DNA of 64,000 nucleotides from Thioalkalivibrio thiocyanodenitrificans ARhD 1 (GCF_000378965.1 NZ_KB900536.1:3341356-3405355), one strand, 5' to 3'. Positions 9,383-20,441 are shown, numbered from the stretch's first letter. The notes: generated by a model not told the origin, from the letters alone. Program-made: numbers and translations.

Positions 9383-10885
9383 ATGAACAAAGAGATCCTG
9401 ATGGTGGTGGACGCCGTTTCCAACGAGAAGGGCGTCGAGAAGGATGTGATCTTCGAGGCCATCGAGGCTGCGCTTGCGTCCGCCACCAAGAAGAAGCATG
9501 GCGGCGAGATCGACGTGCGCGTCAGTATCCACCGGGAGTCTGGCGACTACGAAACCTACCGGCGGTGGCTGGTGGTGGACGATGAAGATCCGGAATTCGA
9601 GTCTCCGGAGCGCCAGATCCTTCTCTCCTACGCCCGTCAGAGGCACCCGGACATCGAAGTGGGCGAGTATATTGAGGAGCCCATGGAGTCTGTGGATTTC
9701 GGCCGAATCGCGGCGCAGACAGCCAAGCAGGTGATCGTGCAGAAGGTGCGCGAGGCCGAGCGCGCCAAGGTGGTGGACGAGTTTCAGGACCGGGTGGGGG
9801 AGCTGGTCATGGGCACGGTCAAGCGCACCGAGCGCAGCGGCGTGTTCCTGGACCTGGGCGGCAATGCAGAGGCCTTTATTCCCCGGGAGGATATGATTGC
9901 CCGGGAGACGGTGCGGGCCAATGACCGTCTGCGGGGCTATCTCAAGGAAGTGCGCACCGAGGCGCGCGGCCCCCAGCTGTTCGTAAGCCGCACGGCACCC
10001 GAGTTCCTCGTGGAGATGTTCAAGCTCGAGGTGCCCGAGGTGGGCCAGGGGCTCATCGACATCATGGGCGCCGCCCGCGACCCGGGCCTGCGTGCCAAGA
10101 TCGCCGTGCGGTCCAACGATCCGCGCCTTGATCCCGTGGGTGCCTGCGTCGGCATGCGCGGTTCGCGGGTGCAGTCCGTGTCCAACGAGCTGGCCGGCGA
10201 GCGGATCGACATCATCCTCTGGGACGAGAACCCGGCCCAGTTCGTGATCAACGCCATGTCGCCGGCTGAGGTCCTGTCCATCGTCATGGACGAGGATCGC
10301 CACAGCATGGACATCGCCGTGGCCGAGGACAAGCTTTCCCAGGCCATCGGCCGGGGCGGGCAGAACATTCGCCTGGCGTCCCAGCTCACGGGCTGGGAGC
10401 TTAACGTGATGAATGAGGCGGAGGCCGCCGAGAAGAGCGAGGCAGAGGCCACCGAGCTTCAGCGCATGTTTCAGGAACAGCTGGACGTGGACGAGGAGGT
10501 GGCCGCCATCCTGGTGCAGGAAGGTTTCTCCAGCATCGAGGAAGTGGCCTATGTGCCTACCTCGGAGATCCTGCAGATCGAGGAGTTCGACGAGGATATC
10601 GTCGAGGAGTTGCGCGCCAGGGCGCGTGATGCGTTGCTCACCAGGGCCATTGCCACAGAGGAAGAAGTCTCCACTGAGCCTGCCGAGGATCTGTTGGGCA
10701 TGGAGGGCATGGACCGGGAGCTGGCATTCAGGCTGGCGGCCCAGGGCATCTGTACCATGGAGGATCTTGCCGAGCAGGCGGTGGATGACCTGGTGGACAT
10801 CAGCGGACTCGATCCGGAGAAGGCCGGTGAACTGATCATGACCGCGCGGGCGCCCTGGTTCGAGGATGAGGCGAAGGACGCGTGA
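9383..10885 (+). CDS. nusA: Transcription elongation/termination factor NusA
   Basis: RNA polymerase-binding factor in pausing, termination and antitermination. 500 residues, the usual gammaproteobacterial length. In order: N-terminal polymerase-binding domain (1-130), S1 domain around 135-200 ([20 protein letters not shown]), two KH domains from about 205 to 345 ([14 protein letters not shown] and [15 protein letters not shown] mark the KH loops), and two acidic AR repeats in the C-terminal 150 residues as in E. coli. CAGGAGAGG lies about 6 bases ahead of the ATG. A 126-base spacer precedes infB. Confidence 0.98.
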   Translation: MNKEILMVVDAVSNEKGVEKDVIFEAIEAALASATKKKHGGEIDVRVSIHRESGDYETYRRWLVVDDEDPEFESPERQILLSYARQRHPDIEVGEYIEEPMESVDFGRIAAQTAKQVIVQKVREAERAKVVDEFQDRVGELVMGTVKRTERSGVFLDLGGNAEAFIPREDMIARETVRANDRLRGYLKEVRTEARGPQLFVSRTAPEFLVEMFKLEVPEVGQGLIDIMGAARDPGLRAKIAVRSNDPRLDPVGACVGMRGSRVQSVSNELAGERIDIILWDENPAQFVINAMSPAEVLSIVMDEDRHSMDIAVAEDKLSQAIGRGGQNIRLASQLTGWELNVMNEAEAAEKSEAEATELQRMFQEQLDVDEEVAAILVQEGFSSIEEVAYVPTSEILQIEEFDEDIVEELRARARDALLTRAIATEEEVSTEPAEDLLGMEGMDRELAFRLAAQGICTMEDLAEQAVDDLVDISGLDPEKAGELIMTARAPWFEDEAKDA

Positions 10886-11011
10886 AGCGAAGGGACAGGA
10901 AATATCAAGGGTCGGAGCGCGGTGTCACTGTTGTGTGGGGAGAAGGTGACGCATGTTTGCTCAGGCACGATCTGCCGCTCCGGCGTGGAAAGTTTGTGGA
11001 GGTGATGGAAG

Positions 11012-13561
11012 ATGACCGATGTAACGGTTAAGCAATTGTCAGAGGTAGTGGGCACCCCCGTGGAGCGGCTCCTGGAGCAGCTCAGCGAGGCGGGTGTCAG
11101 CGTCTCGAGCGCCGAACAGATGGTCACCGAGGAGCAGAAGCTTCAGTTGCTGGAGCACCTTCGCAAGAGCCACGGCAAGGCCACCGGTGGCGAGGGCAAG
11201 AAGATCACCCTGCGCCGCAAGAGCACCACGGAACTCCGGGTCACCGGATCCCAGGGTCGCTCCAAGACTGTGAGCGTGGAGGTGCGCAAGCGCCGGACCT
11301 ACGTGAAGCGTGATGAGGCCGAGACTGTCACGGAGCCGGAACCGGCGCCGGAGGTGTCCAGCAGGGCCGCGCAGGTTGCCAAGCAGGTGGAAGAGGAACG
11401 CCAGGCTGCCATGGATGCCTCGCGCCGCGCCGAGGAAGAGCGCAAGACCGCAGAGGCGGAACGCAAGGCGGAGCAGGAGCGAAAGGCCGAGGAGGCCGCA
11501 CGTCTCGAGGCCGAGGAAGCGGCGCGCCGCAAGGCTGAAGAGGAGGCCCGGGCAGAACGCGAAACGGCCGCGCCCGAGGTGTCGCCTCCGCCTCCGCCTC
11601 CGCCCTCCGACGCGGAGGGCGCCAAGCCCGGCCGCCGCCGTCGTGCGGCCGGCAAGGAACGCGAGGAGAGTCCGGCCGCCCGCCGGGAGGAACTGCACGT
11701 GGCCAGCGACAAGCGCGGCCGCCGCAAGGGCAAGGGCAAGGGCACCCGCGTGGCGGCTGCCGCGGTGGCCAGCAAGCATGGCTTTGAGCGGCCCACCGCG
11801 CCGGTGGTGCGCGAGGTCGCTCTGCCCGAGTCCATCACCGTGGGCGAGTTGGCCCAGAAGCTGGCCGTCAAAGCGCCTGAATTGATCAAGGCGCTCATGG
11901 GCATGGGTGTCATGGCCACCATCAACCAGAGTGTCGACCGGGATACCGCCACCCTCGTGGTGGAGGAACTGGGTCATGTGGCCGTGCCCATGCAGCAGGC
12001 GGACCTGGACGAAGAACTGGTGGTTGCGCACGCCGAGCCCACCGGTGAGTTCAAGCCGCGTCCGCCGGTGGTGACCATCATGGGCCACGTGGACCACGGC
12101 AAGACTTCCCTGCTCGATTACATCCGCTCCACCCGCGTGGCCTCCGGGGAGGCCGGCGGCATCACTCAGCATATCGGCGCCTATCACGTGGAGACCGACC
12201 GCGGCGGCATCACCTTCCTGGACACCCCGGGCCATGCCGCGTTCACGGCCATGCGCGCCCGCGGCGCCAAGGTGACCGATATCGTCATCCTGGTGGTGTC
12301 CGCGGACGATGGCGTCATGCCCCAGACCGTCGAGGCCGTCCAGCATGCCAAGGCCGCCGGGGTCCCTATCGTGGTCGCCGTGAACAAGATCGACAAGCCG
12401 GAAGCCGATCCCGAGCGGGTCAAGAACGAACTCACACAATATGAGGTCATCCCGGAAGAATGGGGTGGTGACACCCAGTTCGTGCATGTGTCCGCCCTCA
12501 AGGGTACCGGTGTCGATGCACTGCTGGAGGCGGTCAACCTTCAGGCCGAGGTGATGGAACTGAAGGCCCCTGACGAGGGCGCTGCCCAGGGCGTGGTGAT
12601 CGAATCGCGCCTGGACAAGGGACGTGGTCCCGTGGCGACGGTGCTGGTCCAGCGCGGCACGCTGAACAAGGGTGACGTGATTCTCACCGGTCAGGAGTTC
12701 GGCCGCGTGCGCGCCATGTTCGATGAACGCGGCACGCCGGTGAAATCCGCGGGGCCGTCCATGCCCGTGGAGGTGCTGGGCCTGTCCGGCACGCCCAACG
12801 CCGGTGACGACGTCCTGGTGCTGGAGGATGAGCGCAAGGCACGGGAGGTGGCGCTTTTCCGGCAGGGCAAGTTCCGCGAAAGCAAGCTGGCCACCCAGCA
12901 GGCGGCGAAGTTGGAGAACCTTTTCAGCCAGTTGCAGGAGGGCGAGGTCGGCACGGTCAACATCCTGCTCAAGGCGGACGTGCAGGGCAGTGCCGAGGCG
13001 CTTCGCGATGCCATGGAGAAGCTGTCCACCGACGAGGTGAAGGTCAAGATCGTGGCTGCCGGTGTAGGTGGCATCACCGAATCGGACATCAACCTGGCCA
13101 AGGCGTCCGAGGCGATCGTCATCGGCTTCAACGTGCGTGCCGATGCGGGTGCCCGCAAGGCCGTGGCCGATCAGGACGTGGACCTGCGTTACTACAGCGT
13201 TATCTACGAGGCCATCGACGACGTGAAGCAGGCGCTTTCGGGTCTGCTGTCGCCGGAGATGCGCGAGGAGATCATCGGTCTGGCCGAGGTGAAGGACGTG
13301 TTCAAGTCCTCGCAGTTCGGCGCGGTGGCCGGTTGCCTCGTGGTCGACGGCACCATCAAGCGCGGCAACCCCATTCGTGTGCTGCGCGACAATGTGGTGG
13401 TCTACGAAGGCGAACTGGAATCCCTGCGCCGCTTCAAAGACGACGTGAACGAGGTGCGCTCCGGTACCGATTGCGGCATTGCCGTGAAGAACTACAATGA
13501 CGTCAAGCCGGGTGACCAGATCGAGGTCTACCAGCGTGTCGAGGTGGCCCGCAGCCTTTGA
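11012..13561 (+). CDS. infB: Translation initiation factor IF-2
   Basis: GTPase that brings fMet-tRNA to the 30S subunit. 849 residues. An N-terminal IF2-N domain (1-50) is followed by a long low-complexity charged region rich in Ala, Glu and Arg (about 95-250) and a proline stretch [11 protein letters not shown] second IF2-N domain lies around 270-320. The G domain has GHVDHGKT near residue 360, DTPGHAAF (G3) and NKID (G4), then the EF-Tu-like and C-terminal tRNA-binding domains. The repetitive N-terminal coding sequence gives long open frames on the other strand that should be ignored. Confidence 0.98.
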   Translation: MTDVTVKQLSEVVGTPVERLLEQLSEAGVSVSSAEQMVTEEQKLQLLEHLRKSHGKATGGEGKKITLRRKSTTELRVTGSQGRSKTVSVEVRKRRTYVKRDEAETVTEPEPAPEVSSRAAQVAKQVEEERQAAMDASRRAEEERKTAEAERKAEQERKAEEAARLEAEEAARRKAEEEARAERETAAPEVSPPPPPPPSDAEGAKPGRRRRAAGKEREESPAARREELHVASDKRGRRKGKGKGTRVAAAAVASKHGFERPTAPVVREVALPESITVGELAQKLAVKAPELIKALMGMGVMATINQSVDRDTATLVVEELGHVAVPMQQADLDEELVVAHAEPTGEFKPRPPVVTIMGHVDHGKTSLLDYIRSTRVASGEAGGITQHIGAYHVETDRGGITFLDTPGHAAFTAMRARGAKVTDIVILVVSADDGVMPQTVEAVQHAKAAGVPIVVAVNKIDKPEADPERVKNELTQYEVIPEEWGGDTQFVHVSALKGTGVDALLEAVNLQAEVMELKAPDEGAAQGVVIESRLDKGRGPVATVLVQRGTLNKGDVILTGQEFGRVRAMFDERGTPVKSAGPSMPVEVLGLSGTPNAGDDVLVLEDERKAREVALFRQGKFRESKLATQQAAKLENLFSQLQEGEVGTVNILLKADVQGSAEALRDAMEKLSTDEVKVKIVAAGVGGITESDINLAKASEAIVIGFNVRADAGARKAVADQDVDLRYYSVIYEAIDDVKQALSGLLSPEMREEIIGLAEVKDVFKSSQFGAVAGCLVVDGTIKRGNPIRVLRDNVVVYEGELESLRRFKDDVNEVRSGTDCGIAVKNYNDVKPGDQIEVYQRVEVARSL

Positions 13562-13583
13562 CCGATACGGGACACGACACCAG

Positions 13584-13970
13584 ATGCCCAGAGATTTTTC
13601 AAGGACCGAGAGGGTAGGCGACCAGATCCAGCGGGAACTGGCCGATCTCATTCGTCTCGAAGTGAAGGACCCGCGCGTGGGCATGGTGACCCTCGCCGGC
13701 GTCGAGGTCAGCCGTGATCTGGCCCACGCCAAGGTCTGGTTCACGGTACTGGGCGATGCGAAGCAGGTGGCGGATACCACCGAAGGTCTGCAGCGCGCGG
13801 CGGGATTCCTGCGCCGGGAACTGGGCCGGCGCATGCGGCTTCGCATGGTGCCTCACCTGCACTTTCACTACGACGACACCCAGGAGCGCGGCGCGCGCCT
13901 GTCCGCCCTCATCGACCAGGCCGTGGCCGAGGATCGTGCCAGGCACCCGGACGATGAGGAAGACCTGTAA
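13584..13970 (+). CDS. rbfA: 30S ribosome-binding factor RbfA
   Basis: Cold-shock 16S rRNA processing factor. 128 residues from the ATG at 13584, 22 bases after infB. The KH-like fold signature is visible: [17 protein letters not shown] at the N terminus, [20 protein letters not shown], and [19 protein letters not shown] at about 85-105. The C-terminal tail is acidic (DDEEDL). An upstream in-frame start would overlap infB and adds no conserved sequence. Confidence 0.97.
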   Translation: MPRDFSRTERVGDQIQRELADLIRLEVKDPRVGMVTLAGVEVSRDLAHAKVWFTVLGDAKQVADTTEGLQRAAGFLRRELGRRMRLRMVPHLHFHYDDTQERGARLSALIDQAVAEDRARHPDDEEDL

Positions 13971-14054
13971 ATCCGCATTTGTCCTGTTCATCCTGTCCAT
14001 TGGTTTTTCTTCGCCTGAACGCCTCTGCGGCCACTCCTTTCGAGCCAGCACCCG

Positions 14055-14984
14055 ATGAACAAACCGAAGATCCAGCGCCGGGACGTGCACGGTATCGTGC
14101 TGCTGGACAAGCCCCAGGGCTACACTTCCAACCAGGCGCTTCAGCGGGTGAAGTACCTGTTCCGGGCCCGAAAGGCCGGGCACACGGGCAGCCTGGATCC
14201 CCTGGCCACCGGCCTGCTGCCCATCTGCCTCGGCGAGGCCACCAAGGTATCCGGATTCCTGCTGGATGCGGACAAGCATTACCGCACCCGCTGCCGCCTG
14301 GGCGTCACCACGAACACGGCGGATTCGGAAGGCGAGGTCCTGCGGGAACGCCCGGTGCCGCCGCTCGACGCCACGCTGATCGAGGCGGCACTGGCGCCGT
14401 TTCGCGGCCCCATCCGGCAGGTGCCGCCCATGTACTCGGCGCTCAAGCATCAGGGCCGGCGGCTCTACGAACTGGCCCGCAAGGGCGAGCAGGTGGAGCG
14501 TCCCCCGCGCGATGTCACCATTCATGAACTGACCTGTCCGGGCTTCTCGGCCGACACCCTGGAACTGGACGTGCGCTGCTCCAAGGGCACCTATGTCCGG
14601 ACTCTGGTGGAGGATATCGGCGAGCGCCTGGGCTGCGGTGCCCACGTGATCGAACTGCGGCGACTGGGACTCGGACCCTACGACGGGCGCGCTATGGTGA
14701 CACTGGATGAGATCGAAGCCCGGGCCGCGGAGGGAGAGGCGGCCCTGGACGCGCTGCTGACACCCGTCGACAGCGCCCTGGAGCATTGGCCGGCGGTGAG
14801 CCTCGATCGGGACAGTGCCTTTTATGTGCGCCAGGGGCAGGCGGTGTTCGTGCCGGGTGCGCCGACCCGGGGCATGGTGCGTATCTATGGCCCCGGCCGG
14901 GTCTTCCTGGGCATGGGGGAGATCCTGGATGACGGCCGGGTGGGCCCTCGCCGGCTGATGGTACCGGGGGCCCGGGAGGCATGA
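14055..14984 (+). CDS. truB: tRNA pseudouridine(55) synthase TruB
   Basis: Makes pseudouridine 55 in the T loop of tRNAs. 309 residues. The catalytic motif [15 protein letters not shown] puts the nucleophilic aspartate at residue 48, the same number as in E. coli. The N-terminal [15 protein letters not shown] motif and a C-terminal PUA-like region (after about 245, with [19 protein letters not shown]) are present. An 84-base spacer separates it from rbfA; it contains the phrase GTCCTGTTCATCCTGTCCA, whose near complement recurs just downstream of truB (GGACAGGATTCAGG), so truB is bracketed by a short inverted repeat. Confidence 0.97.
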   Translation: MNKPKIQRRDVHGIVLLDKPQGYTSNQALQRVKYLFRARKAGHTGSLDPLATGLLPICLGEATKVSGFLLDADKHYRTRCRLGVTTNTADSEGEVLRERPVPPLDATLIEAALAPFRGPIRQVPPMYSALKHQGRRLYELARKGEQVERPPRDVTIHELTCPGFSADTLELDVRCSKGTYVRTLVEDIGERLGCGAHVIELRRLGLGPYDGRAMVTLDEIEARAAEGEAALDALLTPVDSALEHWPAVSLDRDSAFYVRQGQAVFVPGAPTRGMVRIYGPGRVFLGMGEILDDGRVGPRRLMVPGAREA

Positions 14985-15173
14985 AATGGACAGGATTCAG
15001 GGGATCCTTCCGGGAAGGACAGGATGTTTCCGGGACCATTTCTGCGGTGGGTATGTGCCGCCGGTCCTGACGAGGCGGTCCGGCACTCCGCGGCCCCGCC
15101 CCGGGGGAATAAGACCCTGTTAATCGGGAGAAATCCCGCAGATCCGGTCCATCGGGTTTTCCCCTGTCAGCCC

Positions 15174-15202
15174 TGTTCCATAAGCCCCCCGCGTGATAGA
15201 AT
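15174..15202 (+). promoter_or_regulatory. Possible promoter of rpsO-pnp
   Basis: In the 275-base gap between truB and rpsO, TGATAGAAT at 15194-15202 fits an extended -10 (TGn plus TAGAAT). The -35 at the right distance, TGTTCC at 15174-15179, is poor, as is usual for extended -10 promoters. It would start transcription near 15209, about 50 bases before rpsO. A separate rpsO promoter is known in E. coli. The rest of the gap holds nothing I recognise beyond the short repeat noted with truB. Confidence 0.45.
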
Positions 15203-15259
15203 TCCCGACCTTTACCAAGAGCACAGCCTTCTCGCGAGATCTTCAGGAGTGATTGCAGC

Positions 15260-15529
15260 ATGTCTCTGAACACAGAAACCAAGGCGGGCATCGTCGAAAA
15301 GTACCGCCGTGATCCGTCCGACACGGGCTCTCCCGAGGTCCAGGTCGCGCTGCTGTCCGCGCGCATCGAACACCTCATGGGCCATTTTGCCTCCCACAAG
15401 AAGGACCATCATTCCCGCCGCGGACTGCTGAAGATGGTCAACCAGCGCCGCAAGCTGCTGGATTACCTCAAGAGCCAGGACAAGCAGCGTTACCAGGATC
15501 TGGTCAGCAGCCTGGGTCTGCGTCGCTAA
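15260..15529 (+). CDS. rpsO: 30S ribosomal protein S15
   Basis: Primary 16S rRNA-binding protein of the central domain. 89 residues, exactly family length, with the signature [19 protein letters not shown] and [20 protein letters not shown], which contains the rRNA-contacting His and Asp residues. AGGAGTGATTGCAGC precedes the ATG. In E. coli S15 represses its own translation through a leader pseudoknot; I did not find convincing evidence for one here. pnp follows after 30 bases. Confidence 0.99.
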   Translation: MSLNTETKAGIVEKYRRDPSDTGSPEVQVALLSARIEHLMGHFASHKKDHHSRRGLLKMVNQRRKLLDYLKSQDKQRYQDLVSSLGLRR

Positions 15530-15559
15530 ATTCTTCATCGGAAACAGCCGGGAGTCACC

Positions 15560-17641
15560 GTGACAGCCATCAAGAAGTCCTTCCAGTACGGTCAGCACAC
15601 CGTCACCCTCGAAACCGGAGAGATCGCACGCCAGGCAACCGCTGCGGTCATGGTCAACATGGCGGATACCGTGGTGCTGGTGACTGCGGTTGGCCAGAAG
15701 GAGACGACTCCCGGCCGGGATTTCTTCCCGCTCACCGTCAACTACCAGGAACGCACCTACGCCGCCGGCCGCATCCCCGGCGGCTTTTTCAAGCGTGAAG
15801 GGCGCCCCACGGAGAAGGAGACGCTGACCTGCCGGCTCATCGACCGCCCGGTTCGTCCTCTCTTCCCCAAGGGCTTCCAGAACGAGGTGCAGGTGGTGGC
15901 CACGGTCATGTCCGTGAATCCGGATGTGGACCCCGATATTCCCGCCATGCTCGGCGCCTCCGCTGCCCTGAGCCTCTCGGGCATGCCCTTCAAGGGGCCC
16001 ATCGGTGCGGCCCGCGTGGGCTATATCAACGGTGAGTATGTACTCAACCCGGGCATTTCCGCCCTCAAGGATTCCGACCTGGACCTGGTGGTCGCCGGTA
16101 CCGAGAAGGCCGTGCTGATGGTGGAATCCGAGGCCAAAATGCTTTCCGAGGAGGTCATGCTCGGTGCCGTGATGTTCGGCCACGAACAGTTGCAGGCCGC
16201 CATCCGTGTGATCAACGAGATGAAGGCTGAGGCGGGCAAACCCGACTGGGACTGGACGCCGCCCGAGGACAACGTTGCCCTGAAGGAGGCGGTTGCGGCC
16301 GCCTGCGAGACAGAGCTTTCCGCCGCCTACCAGATCGCGGAGAAGCAGGCCCGCACCGAGCGGGTCAATGCCCTGCGCGACGAGGCCGTGGAGAAACTGG
16401 CCACCGGCGAGGAAGGGGCCCCGACCCCGGAGCAGGTCAAGGCCGCTTTCGGCTCCCTGGAAAAGCGCCTGGTCCGCGGCCGCATCATCGACGGGCATCC
16501 CCGCATCGATGGTCGCGACACCCGCACCGTGCGTCCGATTACCGTGCGAACCGGTGTGCTGCCCCGTACCCATGGCTCCGCCCTGTTCACCCGTGGGGAG
16601 ACCCAGGCCCTGGTGGTCACCACCCTGGGTACCGATCGGGATGCCCAGTTCATCGAGGCCCTGGAGGGTGAGCGCCGCGAGCGGTTCATGCTGCACTACA
16701 ATTTCCCGCCCTATTGCACCGGCGAAACCGGCATGGTCGGATCACCAAAGCGCCGAGAGATCGGTCACGGGCGTCTGGCCAAGCGCGGCGTACAGGCCGC
16801 CCTGCCGGCCGAGGAGGATTGCCCCTACGTGCTGCGGGTGGTCTCCGAGATCACCGAGTCCAACGGCTCCAGTTCCATGGCCTCCGTGTGCGGCACCAGC
16901 CTGGCGCTGATGGATGCCGGCGTCCCGCTCAAGGCCCCGGTCGCGGGGATCGCCATGGGTCTGATCAAGGAAGAGAACGGCTTTGCCGTGCTCACCGACA
17001 TCCTGGGTGACGAGGACCACCTGGGCGACATGGACTTCAAGGTGGCCGGCAGCACGGACGGCGTGACCGCGCTGCAGATGGACATCAAGATCGACGGCAT
17101 CACCCGCGAGATCATGGAGAAGGCCCTGGAGCAGGCCAGGGAAGGGCGCCTGCACATCCTCGGCAAGATGAACGAGGTGATCAGCGAGCCGCGCACCGAG
17201 GTGTCCGCATTCGCGCCGCGCTTCACCACCATCAAGATCCACCCGGACAAGATCCGCGACGTGATCGGCAAGGGTGGCGCCACCATCCGCGCGCTGACCG
17301 AGGAGACCGGCGCCAGCATCGATATCTCCGATGACGGCACGGTGAAGATCGCCTCCGTCGACAAGGCCGCCGGCGAGGAGGCCCGTCGCCGCATCGAGGA
17401 GCTGACCGCCGACGTGGAGGTGGGCCGTATCTACGAGGGTCGAGTGGCCAAGATCATGGATTTCGGCGCCTTCGTGAACATCCTTCCCGGCCGCGACGGC
17501 CTCGTGCACATCTCCCAGATCTCCGAGGAACGGGTGGCCAGCGTGAGCGACCGCCTTTCCGAGGGCGAGACCGTTCGGGTCAAGGTACTGGAAGTGGACA
17601 AGCAGGGGCGCATTCGCCTGAGCATGAAGGAAGTGAGCTGA
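15560..17641 (+). CDS. pnp: Polyribonucleotide nucleotidyltransferase (PNPase)
   Basis: Phosphorolytic 3'-5' exoribonuclease of the degradosome. 693 residues starting with GTG, preceded by GGGAGT. Two RNase PH domains (about 1-145 and 310-540) flank an alpha-helical linker; the second contains [19 protein letters not shown] and the [17 protein letters not shown] metal-binding region. A KH domain with [13 protein letters not shown] lies near 560-575 and an S1 domain ([20 protein letters not shown]) near 630-650. Gene order rpsO-pnp is conserved across the class. A strong terminator follows 26 bases after the stop. Confidence 0.99.
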   Translation: MTAIKKSFQYGQHTVTLETGEIARQATAAVMVNMADTVVLVTAVGQKETTPGRDFFPLTVNYQERTYAAGRIPGGFFKREGRPTEKETLTCRLIDRPVRPLFPKGFQNEVQVVATVMSVNPDVDPDIPAMLGASAALSLSGMPFKGPIGAARVGYINGEYVLNPGISALKDSDLDLVVAGTEKAVLMVESEAKMLSEEVMLGAVMFGHEQLQAAIRVINEMKAEAGKPDWDWTPPEDNVALKEAVAAACETELSAAYQIAEKQARTERVNALRDEAVEKLATGEEGAPTPEQVKAAFGSLEKRLVRGRIIDGHPRIDGRDTRTVRPITVRTGVLPRTHGSALFTRGETQALVVTTLGTDRDAQFIEALEGERRERFMLHYNFPPYCTGETGMVGSPKRREIGHGRLAKRGVQAALPAEEDCPYVLRVVSEITESNGSSSMASVCGTSLALMDAGVPLKAPVAGIAMGLIKEENGFAVLTDILGDEDHLGDMDFKVAGSTDGVTALQMDIKIDGITREIMEKALEQAREGRLHILGKMNEVISEPRTEVSAFAPRFTTIKIHPDKIRDVIGKGGATIRALTEETGASIDISDDGTVKIASVDKAAGEEARRRIEELTADVEVGRIYEGRVAKIMDFGAFVNILPGRDGLVHISQISEERVASVSDRLSEGETVRVKVLEVDKQGRIRLSMKEVS

Positions 17642-17667
17642 CGGGTGCTGTTCCGATCTGTCGAGTG

Positions 17668-17698
17668 AAAGAAGGGGCCTTGGGGCCCCTTCTTTTTT
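17668..17698 (+). terminator. Rho-independent terminator after pnp
   Basis: Stem GAAGGGGCC (17671-17679) with GGCCCCTTC (17684-17692), loop TTGG, followed by six T. Upstream A residues extend the stem. It closes the rimP-to-pnp transcript. Confidence 0.93.
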
Positions 17699-17741
17699 GG
17701 AGTCTCTGGCCTGGTTTTCCTTTCTGTCCGTGTCAGTGGGA

Positions 17742-18085
17742 AGGCAAAGGCGTTTCGATCCGGCTTGCAGCCGGCTCGAGTTACTTTTGTTCGGCGCGTC
17801 CATGCGCCTCACCCCTTCGGGGCTGGCGCGCAAAATCGCTCCCGGTGATTTTGTCTTGCTTGTCCAAGAAAAGTAACCAAAAGAAGGACACCCCGATGCC
17901 GCACCCGCTGTGGCGGGTGCCCTGCGTTGCTCGGCTTCGAGGGGGTCGGCAGACAGGCCGTCCCTGGCCTGACTGCCGACGCGCCGCGTCCGTGCGGCGC
18001 CCCTTCGGGCTTTTACCCTCGAAGCCTGCGCTACTCGGTGCGTCATAGGGGAGAAGGTCAAAACCGCTTCGACGGAGTTCGGTAC
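17742..18085 (+). repeat. Dispersed repeat element, copy A
   Basis: Begins GCAAAGGCGTTTCGATCC and runs through GAGTTACTTTT, CTTGTCCAAGAAAAGTAACC, a GTGCCCTGCG segment, GGCCTGAC, CGCGCCGCGTCCGTGCGGCG and AAACCGCTTCGA. The same ordered string of blocks occurs on the opposite strand at 18473-18190, so the region is a large inverted repeat with a spacer of about 100 bases. Copy A has about 60 extra bases between GAGTTACTTTT and CTTGTCC. Short frames inside look protein-like but lack start and ribosome sites. Similar sequences recur between genes in other GC-rich gammaproteobacteria, from memory; no transposase is present. Confidence 0.75.
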
Positions 18086-18189
18086 GAGCGACGCCCTCGT
18101 CGCGAATACTTAAGCTCTGCATTCCACCCCCCCGTTCGGCCCGAAGTCGAGCCTTCTGTGGCAAGGTCGATCGAAGTCCAGGCGCGTGA

Positions 18190-18473
18190 GGCTCGGCGGA
18201 TCTCGACCGCAAGCGGTCTTGATCTTCCCCCGTATGGCTCGCCGAGCACGGGGCTGTCCCGGGGTCAAAGCCCGTCAGGGGCGCCGCACGGACGCGGCGC
18301 GTCGATCGTCAGGCCAGGGAAGGCCTGTCGATCGACCTCCCCGGGGCAGCTCCGCGCGCAGGGCACCCCGAAGGGGCGAGACATCCGTGGTGTCTTTTCT
18401 TTGGTTACTTTACTTTGGACAAGCAAAGAAAGTAACTCGAGCCCCGTGCAACGGGGATCGAAAGCCTTTGACT
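18190..18473 (-). repeat. Dispersed repeat element, copy B (inverted)
   Basis: Read on the minus strand from 18473 it repeats the block order of copy A: CAAAGGCTTTCGATCC, CTCGAGTTACTTTC, CTTGTCCAAAGTAAAGTAAC, GTGCCCTGCG, CTTCCCTGGCCTGAC, GCGCCGCGTCCGTGCGGCG, and CAAGACCGCTTGCGG. Sequence identity with copy A is partial and patchy, meaning they are old copies rather than a recent duplication. Together A and B fill most of the 930-base stretch between pnp and the next gene; no credible gene is present there. Confidence 0.72.
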
Positions 18474-18570
18474 TTCCAAAGACTCAGGCAAGAGAACCCG
18501 CTCCAGACACATCCCCCCCCACCAAACCGCCTCTGATGCCAACCCGCTCGTCGCAGTTCTCCGGACGACC

Positions 18571-19527
18571 CTACCGACCGGCAGGAAACCGCTCCCCCAG
18601 CCACGCAAGACACCGCTTCTCCAGCCACCGCCCCCCGAAGCTGTCCATGAACCCCGCATGCCCGCCACCCGCCGCCACCTCAAGCCGGACTGCCTCGGAG
18701 ATTTCCGGTGTTTTCGGAATCACATCCGGCGTCATGAAGGGATCGTTCTCCGCATGCAGGATCAGGGTGGGTACCCGAATGCCGGAGAGCAGCGGCCGGC
18801 AGCTGGCGCGGCCGTAGTAGTCGTCCACATCCCGGTAACCGTGAAGCGGGGCCGTGACGGCGTTGTCGAAGGCCCTGAAGTCCTTCAGGCGCCGAAGCTC
18901 GGCGCGCTTCACGGGCATGGTCACGCACCGGGACTTGCGGGCTACGGAACGCCTGAGCCGCCTGAGGAGGTACCACTGGTACAGGCGTGAAAAACCCCGG
19001 TTCATGCGCTCGGCGGCGCGTGCCAGATCGAAGGGCACGGAGATGGCGATGGCGGTGTCCACGGGCGTGCCCGTGGCCGGGTCCCCGAGCCAGCGGAGCA
19101 GGGCGTTGCCGCCCAGCGATACGCCGACCACACCCAGCAACCGGTCGGGCAGACACGCGCGGACGTGACCGACCACATACCGGATGTCCCCGGTCTCGCC
19201 GGCCGAGTATGATCGAGGCAGGCGATTGGGCTCTCCGCTGCAGCCCCGGAAGTGCATCACCACCCCCTGATAATCGGCCTGAGCGAGCCGATGCATGAGG
19301 CCCGCCGCGTAGGGGCTGCGGCTGGAACCCTCCAATCCGTGGAGCAGCAGCACCAATGGCCCCGGGCGGGCGGGGCCCCAGTCCAGGTCCAGGAAATCCG
19401 TGTCGGGCAGTTCCAGGCGCTCGCGCCTGAGCGGGGTGCCGCGGCGTGGCAGAAGGTTGGGAACGAGGGTCTGCAGGTGGGCCCCCGGCAGCCACCACGC
19501 AGGCGTGAATGCGGCCGTCCCGCGCAT
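18571..19527 (-). CDS. YheT-family alpha/beta hydrolase
   Basis: 318-residue alpha/beta hydrolase of the YheT (AB hydrolase-4) type, predicted cytoplasmic esterase or thioesterase of unknown substrate. The N-terminal FTPAWWLPGAHLQTLVP is the family hallmark. LLLHGLEGSSRSPYAAGLM forms the oxyanion strand, the nucleophile elbow is GVSLGGNALLRWLG, the acid is in ILHAENDPFM and the histidine in GGGHAGFMDSF near the C terminus, so the triad is complete. It is divergent from the methyltransferase gene that starts 90 bases away. No terminator was found after the stop; it runs toward the repeat element. Confidence 0.9.
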   Translation of the reverse strand: MRGTAAFTPAWWLPGAHLQTLVPNLLPRRGTPLRRERLELPDTDFLDLDWGPARPGPLVLLLHGLEGSSRSPYAAGLMHRLAQADYQGVVMHFRGCSGEPNRLPRSYSAGETGDIRYVVGHVRACLPDRLLGVVGVSLGGNALLRWLGDPATGTPVDTAIAISVPFDLARAAERMNRGFSRLYQWYLLRRLRRSVARKSRCVTMPVKRAELRRLKDFRAFDNAVTAPLHGYRDVDDYYGRASCRPLLSGIRVPTLILHAENDPFMTPDVIPKTPEISEAVRLEVAAGGGHAGFMDSFGGRWLEKRCLAWLGERFPAGR

Positions 19528-19617
19528 GGGTCAGCCTGCTCTCCAAAACGGGGACGCCCCTTGAAACGCGGGCCCGGAGCCGGTACAACAGAGACACCAC
19601 TTTCGCCAAGGGTTGCC

Positions 19618-20274
19618 ATGGATCTCCCTTCCATCCGAAGCGCCTACAAGCGCTATGCCCTGACGTATGACGCCTTTTTCGGCCCCATCTTTGCGGGCGG
19701 CCGCCGTATGGCGGTGCAGCTCGCCAACACCGCCGCCAACCAGCGGATCCTGGAGGTGGGTGTGGGCACGGGGCTCTCCCTGCCGGACTATCGGGAGGAT
19801 GCCCGGGTAGTGGGTATCGATGTCAGCCCGGACATGCTCAAAATCGCCCGGGAACGGGCGCGGGGTCTGCCCCAGGTGGAAGCCCTGCTGGAAATGGATG
19901 CGGAGCAGTTGGCTTTCCCGGACAACAGCTTCGACAGTGTCGTGGCCATGTACGTGGCCTCGGTGGTGCCTCATCCCGAGCGGCTGCTGGCGGAGATGCA
20001 GCGGGTCTGCATACCCGGCGGTGATGTGCTGGTGATCAATCACTTTGCCTCGAATCATCCGGTTGTACGTCGCATGGAGCGCGGACTGCGGCCCCTGTCC
20101 AAGATACTTGGATTCCGCACCGACATGGAACTGGACTCGCTGCCCCGTCTGCCCGGCCTGGAACGGATCGATGTGCGTAACGCCAATCTCTTCGGCTACT
20201 GGAAGCTGGTGCATTATCGCCATGACGAGGAATTGCCCGACGGGCCGCTGACCGGAGAGGCACTGGCGGGGTGA
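19618..20274 (+). CDS. pmtA: SAM-dependent methyltransferase, phosphatidylethanolamine N-methyltransferase-like
   Basis: 218-residue class I methyltransferase. SAM-binding motif I is ILEVGVGTGLSLPDY, motif II ends VVGIDVSPDML, and the post-motif MDAEQLAFPDNSFDSVVAMYVASVVPHPE (here in part) is typical. The start AYKRYALTYDAFFGPIF and the whole layout resemble Rhodobacter-type PmtA, which converts phosphatidylethanolamine to phosphatidylcholine. The ATG at 19618 gives the family length; the frame upstream is open but overlaps the divergent hydrolase. Other lipid or quinone methyltransferases share the fold, so the substrate is an inference. Confidence 0.78.
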   Translation: MDLPSIRSAYKRYALTYDAFFGPIFAGGRRMAVQLANTAANQRILEVGVGTGLSLPDYREDARVVGIDVSPDMLKIARERARGLPQVEALLEMDAEQLAFPDNSFDSVVAMYVASVVPHPERLLAEMQRVCIPGGDVLVINHFASNHPVVRRMERGLRPLSKILGFRTDMELDSLPRLPGLERIDVRNANLFGYWKLVHYRHDEELPDGPLTGEALAG

Positions 20275-20288
20275 TTCGACGATCGGGA

Positions 20289-20391
20289 TTCAAAGTTCAA
20301 AGTTCAAAATTCAACGGTAAATCTTCCTTTCCCACCACGGCCGGTCCAGGCCATCGGGGCCCACCTTGAATATCGAAGCCTGAATCCTGGA
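20289..20391. repeat. Heptamer repeat arms, TTCAAAG type
   Basis: Four in-phase heptamers TTCAAAG TTCAAAG TTCAAAA TTCAACG at 20289-20316. A degenerate set in the other direction follows at 20364-20391 (CCTTGAA TATCGAA GCCTGAA TCCTGGA). They lie in the 167-base gap before the ATP-grasp gene. This is the weakest second arm of the heptamer loci in the window. Confidence 0.6.
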
Positions 20392-20441
20392 TTATCCTGT
20401 AACGATTATCCATTCACTCTTCCCTCGGGACCCCCATTCGT

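Noticed and set aside
17665..18817. Several frames of 60-300 codons between pnp and the YheT-type hydrolase.
   Set aside because: They fall inside the inverted dispersed repeat and on the opposite strand of the hydrolase, without ribosome sites or conserved domains.
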